Of a DNA stretch of 64,000 nt, positions 55,157 through 64,000 are shown piece after piece. Under the pieces are notes generated by a model that ran no database searches, had not been told where the DNA came from, and saw only the letters and a list, made by a program, of their open reading frames with translations. Within the stretch, counting starts at the first letter, position 1. Every line of letters starts with the position of its first letter. Position numbers and translations under genes: made by a program. Source of the DNA: Hexactinellida sp. DTS-2022 (lineage: Eukaryota; Porifera; Hexactinellida); the NCBI GenBank assembly GCA_028753945.1, contig JAPNXP010000004.1, forward strand, positions 682,001 to 746,000. Reading direction: 5' to 3'.

Positions 55157-56257
55157 ATTAGTGCAGGGTAATAAAAGTACAGACAGTAATGTGTTCTGCC
55201 TAATAAAAGGCCTAAAGCACGTCAAGAATCAGTTCAATCTAGTTTAAAAGTTAAGTTAAATGAATAGGCAAGTATTTCATGAGTTCACAATAGATAGATT
55301 TCAAGTGATAACAGAGCCCATTCAATTATCCAACAAACTCTTAAAATATGTTGATTCTAAGTTTTAGTTATACTATGTACCATACGTATATATGTAAACA
55401 ATTAGCGAAAAGAAGTACACAAAATTTAGTTATAATTTATTGGAGGAATTATATTCGCATGAAAACCGGGATATATAGCATAAGGGTTGGATACACACAA
55501 TCAGAGAGAAATAGCTCACCAAACTTAATGACGTGATGTTTGGTAGCTGGTTGAACGAATGGGATTGTCTTACACCAGTATATAGTAGTGTCAGTGTGTG
55601 GAATTGTAATATTTCCCATTCTAAAATCAATCTCTTGTGAATTCTCAAGAGCTGCTGGAAATCCCTTTCTTGTCCCAATCAGTTTCACACTCTTGACTCC
55701 TCTCGTTATGTGCTTCAGAGGAATTTGATTAATAGGATCATTGTCGTTCCAACTGTAGATTAGCTTCACTGCACCAAATACGATATCAACATCTCTCTCG
55801 TCACAAGTCAATAGTTGCCTATTTCAATACAATGTATAAATAACATAATATTTTTGAAAAGATAATTGTTACCAACTCACCTACAAAACTCGATGGTAGT
55901 CTTTCCGTCTTCTTCATAACCCGCGATTAACTGGAAGTCTGCATGATTATCTATAACAGGTATACTCTCTTGTTCAGCAAATCTGTCTGTGATGATAGCT
56001 TGTCCGTCATCCACCCAAGCCATCATGATATCAGATCCGATCATTCCTCCGTTTGGAGAGAATCCGAGACCGACCCAACCGAGAGTGTCCACTTGAACTG
56101 CTATGCATATCTTCCCATCAGTGGGATTGTTCCAATATAGATTGTAGCTCGGATGGAGGGAAGTGGAGAAATCATATTCCAATGGACTGTGACTACTCTC
56201 TACCATCAATAATAGCACAGCTACTAGCAGAATTAGTAGGAAGAATACGCAGTTCAT
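53771..56257 (-). CDS. DOMON/copper type II monooxygenase C (DBH/MOXD1-like)
   Basis: Minus-strand exons: 56257-55881, 55818-55520, 55039-54453, 54397-53771 (1890 nt, 629 residues), with the same phases as A and B. It has a signal peptide (LLILLVAVLLLMVESS), DOMON, copper motifs HHIIMYRC, EVHYDNP, LPHSHTAG and EEMCLNF, and a tail identical to A and B. It is the most compact copy (introns 62, 480 and 55 bp) and so likely closest to the ancestral structure. Its upstream region aligns with that of gene A, with an AATAAATA in place of TATAAATA. It is probably active; the substrate is unknown. Confidence 0.93.
55127..55160. repeat. (AAT)n microsatellite in intron 2 of gene C
   Basis: About ten AAT units. 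Confidence 0.85.
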
Positions 56258-56499
56258 TTCTATATATGATGTTGTTTCAATATTGAAATATATTTGAACT
56301 CAGATGAAAACAAATGCTTCTATTTATTCTACTATTTTATTACCAAAAAGCATTTTATCATATCATCACATAATTGAAATCACTGTGCATAATTAGTTAT
56401 CTGTTGTTATTTGTATTTTGTAAGGCAAGATATAACTTCATTACTAATTACAAACTAAATCTAACACTATGTGCGGTATTTTAGAATGGTTTATATATA

Positions 56500-58320
56500 T
56501 TAATACTATTTGCTTATACTATAGTATAATAGTATAGATAGTAAATAATACTACACTACACCATTACATTGAACTCAATAATTGCTCGTTTGGGGGGTTG
56601 CAAGTTGCAACCCTCCCTTTGATTTAAATGACCTTTGATTTTCACTAGACTCTGTCATAATTAGTGTGCAGTTGTGTCAGATGCTATAATACCTCAATTA
56701 CTGACCCTAACCTCTAGGCCTCTAATATTATTTGATTATTTTCGAAATTACTAATATAAAACTGCATTAAATTTTATTTATACATGTATTTTCTAATAGT
56801 ATAGTATGGACCTTTATAGTCTTTTAATTATTAAATCCCTCCTCGACGCAAATGTGGGGGATCTAAAATCGTCCTCCAGAACCCTTGCTGGGAATGTGGG
56901 CCATCCTAAGAAACATTGTCCACTCCTTGAGGCACAGTGTGGCATATGGTCTCGTAATTTTCGAAATGTCCAGAATAATCCGCTAAGTATCGCATTTGTT
57001 AGGTATTGAAAGTTGGGTAAATAGCATTATATCGTGTCTTGTTTCCAGGAGCTTCGCCCCTGGAATCCCGCTGAGGGACTTACAGCGACCCCAGACCTCC
57101 AGCTGGCGATGTGTTATTTTTTATAAATAACAACCCCCCTTTGAATAAATCCTGGACCTGTTTGCAAATTTAGTATAAAGACAATTGTTTGGTAAATAGT
57201 TCCCTAGCTGAATGCAATAGAAATCAAGCTTATTATTTGAGTATACACGTACAAGTAATTATAAACTGCCAATGCATTATGGTGTAGAGTATGGAGGTTG
57301 TAAACCACAGGAATCTTACTACAGTGGTGTTCGCCTAATAGCAATAATGCTCTATTAGCAAGTTATTTTCAGTCCCCAAGAGAGCATTTAATATTTATTC
57401 TGTTCCTCTAATAACAAGTTCGCCTATTAGCAAGCAAAGTTCGTGCAAAATCCGACTTACTACGTAAATATCATTATAAGTATTGATATAAATGTACTTA
57501 GTGAATATGTATAATAAACTGTATCCCCTGTTCCTAAAAATAATATTTCTCTTGATAAAACTTTTTCTTATATGACTTTTTTATCAAAACACTTCACAAG
57601 TACCATATCCAGGGGCGTAGGGCCCCAAGCCAAGGCGGGAGCTCCACAACTTCAGCTCCGACGAGTTTATATCAATCCAAACCTAACTAATGATTTCTAA
57701 AAAACATAATCATTAATAAAGGTTACATAATTGAGTTTTACTAACCAAAACTACTCAAAATATATGTGTTATATAAATGTTTAATAAATTAACATATTTC
57801 TACGATTTTTATGATGCGAAATGAGTTGATGAGGTCATCTATTCGCTTTTCAATGATGAATTCAGTAATATTCTTTTCCTGGGAGGGGAGGAACCATCAC
57901 TCCCTCCCACACAGCGCTGCTGCTGCTGCTGCTTCTGTAATGGATAGGATTATGTATTCCACTCTCCAATGGAGGTATTTAAAAAAATTCTACTTGGTAA
58001 TTCGTTACACCCAGAATTTGGAATTAAGTGGAGTTTCTATATTAGCAACTCGAGTTTTGTTGCATAAATAGTTGCTATTAGGCGAAGTTGTTCATAGGGG
58101 AATTTTGTTTAAAAGAGTAAAACATGATCTTACGTAGTTATTCGTCATCCTCATTCTCTTAATTAATATAATAAGTACTAGAAATGATGATGAAAATAGT
58201 TCAAAATACACATTATCATCCTCCTCACGGTATTTCTTGAGCCTCAACTGGTTTCATAAGAGCATATAGTTTCCCTGGAAAATGCTGAAAGGGGGTATAT
58301 AACAGAGGTATATAACTAAC
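56500..58320. other. intergenic, transposon scraps
   Basis: No intact gene. About 56829-56960 gives short zinc-knuckle-like words (CWECG, HPKKHCP) in different frames, possibly an old retroelement. About 57324-57455 and 58025-58100 hold TTCGCCTAATAGC/GCTATTAGGCGAA MITE motifs. Confidence 0.4.
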
Positions 58321-58748
58321 TAGTGGCGTAACGAAAGAGCCGGGCCCCCCTCGGCGACCTAAAGGATAGGACCTTTACGTGAGAATTGCGAAACGCAAGA
58401 CAGATTTCAATTCTTATATACCGTAATCATATTTCACACTTGTCAAAGCCATGCGGACAAAATCAATTTATTTTACCTAACGTTCTACTTTGTGTTTACT
58501 TTGAAATTTTTACGTACAATTAGTTGCGTTTTACGTAACTATTTGTGACATATACAGCGTTAAATAGTGGGATTAGTATTGAAGTAATTATATTGGTAAT
58601 GGCAATACTATTCCCATAGAAATGTGCTTACTTTAACCAATTTTCGTAAGTAGTATTATCATAGTTCAAGGGGCCCGAAGACCCCGAGGAGTGGGGCCCC
58701 CTCGCTCTGCCGAGTGCCGAGTCTCAGCGCATAGGTGTTACGCCACTA
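58321..58748. mobile_element. hAT element, TAGTGGCGTAACG ends
   Basis: Ends TAGTGGCGTAACGAAAG and GGTGTTACGCCACTA. Flanking 8-mers taactaac and tatataac match at 6 of 8. GGGCCCCCCTCG and CCCCGAGGAGTGGGG blocks lie inside. Confidence 0.75.
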
Positions 58749-59028
58749 TATATAACAGAGACACCACTTTGGATAGTAAACATTTGGAAAATGAAAATAT
58801 AAATACGGTATCATAAAAATATTTTAAGTATTGAAATCATGAGAAAATTACGTATTTATTGAGGAAATCCTACTTGGAAAATTTATCAAGTCATATGACA
58901 ACATAATTATGTCGACACAATACGTATGTGCACGGGCTAATATTTATAGTAATAATTATTAGAATTTATGCGACTAATGTATTTGTTGTTCGTCTATTAG
59001 TAACTTTAAGTTGCTTGAAAGTGAACTA

Positions 59029-59211
59029 CAGTATAACCTCGTTAGTACGAACACGGTTAATGCGAATTTCTGGATATGACGAACAAACAGTTTCACTAAA
59101 TCAGGTCCCTATAATGGCTATTCAATGGGTATTACTCCGGTTAATACGAACTCCGAATAAAGCGAACAAATTTTACCGTCAGTTGGTGTTCGTACTAACG
59201 AGGTTCTACTG
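59029..59211. mobile_element. MITE, GTTAGTACGAAC motif family
   Basis: TA-flanked; CAGTATAACCTCGTTAGTAC and GTACTAACGAGGTTCTACTG ends. GGTTAATACGAACTCCG and related words are inside. The same terminal family lies at 1124-1455. A further CTATTAGC-type fragment follows to about 59435. Confidence 0.88.
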
Positions 59212-59467
59212 TATATTGTTTGTCTATTGGTATTTTGAGTTGCTTACAGGGGAGCATATCTACACTTGGGACCAGAAAATAGGTTGCTAATAAACGAATG
59301 TAATATTGCTATTAAGCGAGTTTCTAATATTGTAGGGGAACTTGAGTCAATGACTGTATAGAATTCCCAATTAATTTGTTCGAGACCTGAAAATTGGTTG
59401 CTAATAGGGGAGTTGGTAATAAAGCAATGCCACTGTAGTTTATTTTATTAACATATAATATTATATA

Positions 59468-60083
59468 CGAGCCCTCCGGTCTCGGTCGCTTTGCGAAGGA
59501 TCGGTACTACGCACCTCAAGTTAACAGCCGTTGTGCGGCCTTACTCCTCACCCTTTCTGACATGGAAAATGGTAGAAAGGTACGTCATGTACATCCCTTT
59601 ACAAGATTTCCATAGTTTTAACTTGTTTTTCATATTCTAGATTTCTAAATGCGAAATTCGTGTTCAGCATACTTGTTTACCTAAAATATCCGTTGAAACC
59701 TTATTTCTAGGTTGATTTTGTATATTGATTATTTTGTTTACTGATTTTTGTAAACAACAACAACAAATACAGGTAAACCTCCCAAAGCGGCACCTCCGAG
59801 TAGCGGCAACCTCCGAGAAGCGGCACAAAATCATTCTCCCGATGGGTGCCGCTTTGGGAGTTTTACCTTACGAGCAACCTCCCAAAGCGGCAACCTCCGA
59901 GAAGCGGCACAAAATCATTCTCCCGATGGGTGCCGCTTTGGGAGGTTTACCTGTATTCATATTATAAATTTGTAAATGCGAAATTCGTGTTCGCCACACT
60001 TGTTTACCTATAATACCCGTTCAAAGCTAACTTCTAGGTTGATTTTGAATTTTCATTAATTTGTTTATCTATTTTTGTAAAAA
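59468..60083 (-). mobile_element. Helitron 3' half with a MITE inside
   Basis: Minus-strand end GGAGGGCTCG^T at 59468, hairpin TCGCAAAGCGA-like, tandem core repeats, and 184-bp MITE copy 3 inside. It is cut at the hairpin element 60084-60209, beyond which related core repeats (60300-60760) continue. Confidence 0.6.
59770..59953. mobile_element. 184-bp MITE copy 3
   Basis: TA-flanked; by eye identical over 184 bp to copy 1, 10.4 kb away. Confidence 0.92.
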
Positions 60084-60209
60084 CAAAAATCCAAAATTGC
60101 AGCCTGTGCCGACGCATTTCCCTTTGGAGGCACTACATTTAGTAGTTGGGTGACTAGTATTGCCTCCAAAGGAAAATACTTTCGGTACAGGCTGCAATTT
60201 GGATTTTTT
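60084..60209. repeat. hairpin family copy 5
   Basis: AAAAATCCAAAATTGCAGCC ... TTTCCCTTTGGAGGCACTAC, loop, TATTGCCTCCAAAGGAAAAT ... CAGGCTGCAATTTGGATTTT. This is the best preserved copy, with arms of about 50 bp. Confidence 0.88.
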
Positions 60210-60801
60210 CGACATGTCATGAACGCCTCAAGTGTATACACCCATTTATCAAGTTTTTAGGGACAAAGGAACGTTTGATAAATTTCATGCTTCTTTCTAT
60301 CTTAAACCATCTTGAGTTTAAGTTTATATTTCCATTATAAATGCGTTTTAGACCCCCCCTATCACTCTAATTAAATTCGGGCACCAAACAAGCACACAAA
60401 CGAATAGTCATAAACTAGAAATTCCATCTCAATAATCCATTGTTTATATATCAGTTATCGTTTTGAAATTGAATTAGCATACTCGATATACTTAGAATGA
60501 CATATGGGATTAAGTTTATATTTCCATTATAAATGCGTTATAAACACCCTTATCATTCTAATACATTTCTGGCACCAAACAAACCAACAGACGAATATTC
60601 ATACAATAGATATTCCACATCATTAATCCATTGTTTGTAAATCAGTTATATTTGAATATAAATCAGCATACTTGTTACTTAAAATGACAAAAAGGATTTA
60701 GTATTTCTTCCCATTATAAATGTAGTATAAACCCTCCTATCACTAAAACATTTCTTTCACAAAACATTGACAGGCTTGCCGTGGAGATGAAAATCGCATC
60801 C

Positions 60802-61200
60802 ATATTGTGACGATACAGACAGTATCTAGAGCTGTGGGCTGCTAGTACTGATATCGTCTACTCTACAGGAGTGCACACTGGGGTATGTGTGTACATGTGC
60901 CGGAGTCATTATATTGTAAGATAGGAGCTTAGCCTCCGGACCCTACGTCCATGAGCCAGCCCCCACCTTACAGGATATAACATATTGTATGTGTGGTTTC
61001 GTCCTATCACAAGGACTCTTCAGGAGGGTAACCCTCGACCACGCCTATTGGTTGGCTTCCACCGTACTGCCGTGCCACAGTGTCTTCCTAACACTACACC
61101 GTACTGCCGCTACACACATACCCCAGTGTGACCCCTGTAGAGTAGACGATATCAGTACTAGCAGCCACAGCTCCAGATACTGTCTGTATCGTCACAATAT
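60802..61200. mobile_element. ribozyme element with about 90-bp inverted ends
   Basis: Left arm 60802-60893 (ATATTGTGACGATACAGACA ... GGGGTATGTGTGTA) is mirrored by 61111-61200. The centre carries one intact hammerhead (60993-61042, minus) and two CCGTACTGCC words like those in 15078-15762. There is no open frame of note and no clear target duplication. Confidence 0.8.
60993..61042 (-). ncRNA. hammerhead ribozyme, intact core
   Basis: Minus strand: GTGGTC^GAGGG-TTA-CCCTC, core CTGAAGA (the variable N7 is A), stem II GTCCT-TGTGAT-AGGAC, GAAACCAC. All invariant bases are present and stem III is 5 bp. Confidence 0.88.
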
Positions 61201-61318
61201 CCATAACCAGACAATTTTTTGTAGATATCCATTGATTGGATGTTGGTAGATTTCTAACACCTAATATCAACAAAATATCCAGAACATTTAGGTTCTATAA
61301 TTTATATACAGTCAACTC

Positions 61319-61645
61319 CCGTTATAACCAAGTCGGATATAACGAAGTACCTGCTGCCTATAACGAAGTCATTCAATGGTTCGGAAATTTTTCTATCTTA
61401 TTACATTATTAAAACTTCGGTTCCCACGAAATGGATATAACGAAACTCCGCTTATAACGAAGTGATTTAAATCCCATATAGCCTCTAAGGTCTAAGCTAT
61501 TGATTTTGCTCCGGTTATAACGAACTCCGGTTATAACGAATTCTGCTTATAACGAACTCCGGTTACAACGAAATTAAACTTGTAATGAACTCTTTTTAGA
61601 TCGAACTCCGCTTATAACGAAATGAGAAAAATTCGTTTCGGTTAC
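61319..61645. mobile_element. MITE, GTTATAACGAACTCCG motif family
   Basis: TA then CAGTCAACTCCCGTTATAAC. About ten TATAACGAA words follow, several as CGGTTATAACGAACTC. The right end is unclear. Confidence 0.65.
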
Positions 61646-62177
61646 TTTGTATTTTGACCTTTTTGACGTCACTAAAGGTCAAAATCAACTTCTTTTAGAA
61701 TAATAAGGCTAGTAAATAATTTTATCAGATGAAATAAATTAGGCGTGTAAAAGATTAAGTCTAGTAAAATAGAGGCAAGTAAACCAATTGGGGGAGGACA
61801 AAAAAAGCTAAGGCTTCTTAATTTTCACACCCATTTTTTAGAACCCTGGTTTCAAATGGATATCCAGTATTATCCACAATATCCATGGATTTGACAAAAA
61901 CTTGATATCCATCCATGGATATCTCCATGGATATTAATATCCACGGCAAGCCTGATAAGCGCCCTGGCGCTTATATTTTTCTTGTGGAGCATACCTAATT
62001 TCTGGAACAGAACGGCATGGAACGTTTCCATTCCGGGAAAATTAAGTACTAAATTACGGAACGGGATAGCCACCCAAGGTATTGGTTATTCTATATTTTA
62101 ACGACATTTGGTCTTACATCCTGAAATACAGTTTTTGCAGCTAAAGGTGTTCAATTGTGAAGATATATTGAAACAAA
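61646..62177. other. intergenic with ATCCATGGATAT repeats
   Basis: No gene; 61856-61945 has repeated ATCCATGGATAT/GGATATTAATATCC palindromes. Confidence 0.4.
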
Positions 62178-62774
62178 CCGGTGTAAGTGCGTTTTAGGTA
62201 CCCAGAGGCCGAAATCTCTAACCTTTTGCATTCTTGTGGATCTGCTAACCTTTTGTATTCTCGGGGTCCCTAAATCGCTAGCGATTTACGGACCCCGCGT
62301 TTTGCATAGAGTGAATATATTGTTATAAGGTCTGTCACGGAGATTATGGTCCCTTTGGAAAATTGGTCCTACCGTCCTGGGGACCAAATTTTGATGGAAA
62401 TTTGGTCTTTCTGTGGAAAATTTGTCACTCTGAGGTTTGTGTTTATTTAGCTACTAGCCTACTAGTAGGCGATTTTTCGCCATATTGGAATTTGGGACAC
62501 TCACTTATACTACATACTTAGTGTTTAGGAACTTGATACATTTTTTATTATTCCTCATATAATATGCAGTATTATGCACATTGTATCACTGCCTTCTTCC
62601 TAGTTTGACACTTAGCTAGTTTGACTTGCTCCGATAATATTATAATATTTTTAAGGGGTCTCAATATCACTGGATTGAGCCCTAGATTTAATTAACGATT
62701 TCGGACTAAGTGGCCCTAAACACTAGTGATTTAGGACCGGGATACCCAATTGGCCCAAAAAGCGCTTACATCGG
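62178..62774. mobile_element. element with CCGGTGTAAGTGCG ends
   Basis: Ends CCGGTGTAAGTGCGTTTT and AAAAAGCGCTTACATCGG. Subterminal GTCCCTAAATCGCTAGCG words match 2889-3207. It ends only 51 bp before the TOP3B start codon. Confidence 0.6.
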
Positions 62775-62825
62775 AAAAATAATGATATTTCGCTAATTTA
62801 CTCTTAATTAGAGAAACTATTATTT

Positions 62826-64000
62826 ATGAGAAGAAAATCAGCACTAATGGTAGCAGAGAAACCGTCTCTAGCCGCCTCGTTAGCTTCAATTCTCTCTAAC
62901 AACCAAGCACACAAGAGAATAAACAAAATATGTCCTAGCTGTCCAGTGTACGAATTCCAACAGGTCTTCCCTGTAACCCAGGAGTCAGTTCACTTCAAGA
63001 TGACGTCAGTGTGTGGTCACGTTATGGGAATAGACTTCAATTCTAAGTACAACAACTGGGACGCCACTGATCCCAGAGACTTATTCACAGCTCCGCTACA
63101 GAAGAAGGAAACCACGCCACGCATGAGAATGGTAGATTTTCTCAACACAGAAGGCAGAGACGTAGACTTTCTAGTGCTTTGGTTGGATTGCGATAAGGAA
63201 GGAGAGAATATATGTTTTGAGGTTATTGAGGCTACTGGGATAGCGTACACTAACAGTAAGTCTGCACAGTACATGCAAGCAGTGTACAGAGCTAAATTCA
63301 GTGCTATTACGCCGAAAGACATAAAACATTCCTTTGCGAACTTAGTGCAACCAAACGCGGACGAGGCGCGTAGTGTTGACGCTCGCATGGAGCTGGACCT
63401 GCGTATTGGCTGTGCGTTTACGCGTCTACAGACTCGATACTTCCACCAGAAGTACGGGAACCTGGAGAGTGCGCTTATTTCCTACGGGCCCTGTCAGACC
63501 CCGACCCTTAGCTTCTGCGTGGAGAGACTGGACGACATCCTCTCGTTCTCTCCGCGCAGCTACTGGCTGCTCAGACTTAAGGTGAGCATTGGAGGCGCAC
63601 AGCTGATCGCCAGCTGGTCCCGCGGGAGAATGTTCGACAAGCATCCGGTGGAGGAGCTATTCAAGAAGGCCAGGTCGAATCCTAAGGCGGTAGTGCGTTC
63701 TGTTTCCCACAAAGAGTCGGTGCGAACTCGTCCTCTCGCGCTGAACTCTGTAGAGATGCTGCGCAGAGCGTCCGACAGACTCAAGATGAGTCCGCACCAG
63801 ACCATGCAGGTGGCGGAGCGGCTCTACACGCAGGGCTACGTCAGCTACCCGCGCACAGAGACCACTCACTATCCGTGCAACTTCGCTATCGATGACGTCA
63901 TCAGGGAGCACGTGGCGTCTCCCCACTGGGGGGAGGTGGCGCGCGGGCTGCTGGCCGGGGCGAGAGAGGCGCCGAGGGAGGGACACGACGCAGGGGACCA
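62826..64000 (+). CDS. TOP3B: DNA topoisomerase III beta, 5' part
   Basis: Open from the ATG at 62826 to the window edge (391 codons, no intron), continuing beyond. TOP3B is a type IA topoisomerase acting on DNA and, with TDRD3, on RNA. The Toprim domain begins LMVAEKPSLAASLASIL (acidic catalytic Glu) and includes WLDCDKEGENICFEV (DxDxE metal site). The gate region has DLRIGCAFTRLQT and SYGPCQTPTLSFCVER. The active-site region ERLYTQGYVSYPRTETTHYP carries the catalytic tyrosine. The last residues, GHDAGD, match the family. The start MRRKSALMVAEKPS aligns with the usual short N-terminus. GC content rises sharply in the second half of this exon. Confidence 0.95.
   Translation, partial: MRRKSALMVAEKPSLAASLASILSNNQAHKRINKICPSCPVYEFQQVFPVTQESVHFKMTSVCGHVMGIDFNSKYNNWDATDPRDLFTAPLQKKETTPRMRMVDFLNTEGRDVDFLVLWLDCDKEGENICFEVIEATGIAYTNSKSAQYMQAVYRAKFSAITPKDIKHSFANLVQPNADEARSVDARMELDLRIGCAFTRLQTRYFHQKYGNLESALISYGPCQTPTLSFCVERLDDILSFSPRSYWLLRLKVSIGGAQLIASWSRGRMFDKHPVEELFKKARSNPKAVVRSVSHKESVRTRPLALNSVEMLRRASDRLKMSPHQTMQVAERLYTQGYVSYPRTETTHYPCNFAIDDVIREHVASPHWGEVARGLLAGAREAPREGHDAGD

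Noticed and set aside
56806-57009. Zinc-knuckle-like words (CWECG, HPKKHCP) suggesting an LTR retroelement gag
   Set aside because: The cysteines lie in different frames with stops, no LTRs or polymerase are nearby, and the match is too short to call.

Overview
This is a eukaryotic, AT-rich, repeat-dense animal window. Genes have GT-AG introns, animal-type protein families and no operons. The RING-less coiled-coil/NHL proteins, caspase, MOXD/DBH-like monooxygenases and TOP3B point to a non-bilaterian metazoan, most likely a sponge. I recall very similar NHL proteins from the glass sponge Oopsacas minuta, but that is memory and was not checked.

Host genes, left to right: EMC7 (410-1096, -), tRNA-Lys(CTT) (3497-3569, -), a dead NHL-repeat gene (5469-6827, -), an intact NHL-repeat gene (10625-11854, -), a single-exon MATE/SLC47 transporter (18577-20211, -), and three four-exon DOMON/copper monooxygenase paralogues (A 28057-32051 +; B 37063-43303 -; C 53771-56257 -). 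After these come a caspase pseudogene (47259-48810, +) and the 5' part of TOP3B (62826 to the window edge, +). The three monooxygenases encode 630, 628 and 629 residues with identical intron phases. They form a local tandem/inverted duplication in which introns grew by transposon insertion.

Most of the rest is transposable DNA, and many boundaries can be read exactly. They include hAT elements with 8-bp duplications, a FLYWCH-MULE-RING element with a 9-bp duplication, a Harbinger-type insertion with a TAA duplication, Helitrons (A^TC...CTAG^T), a family with 6-bp duplications, a Tc1-type element, a LINE reverse-transcriptase scrap, and many short TA-flanked elements built from reiterated short motifs.

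The most unusual content is a dispersed family of elements carrying hammerhead ribozymes. Three copies have an intact core (15276-15325, 15567-15618, 60993-61042), two are diverged (35019-35070, 35501-35557) and one is dead (2452-2505). Stem II covaries between copies and the stem II loop is conserved. Two of the elements are organised as large inverted repeats. A second dispersed family consists of about 110-bp near-perfect hairpins (five copies).
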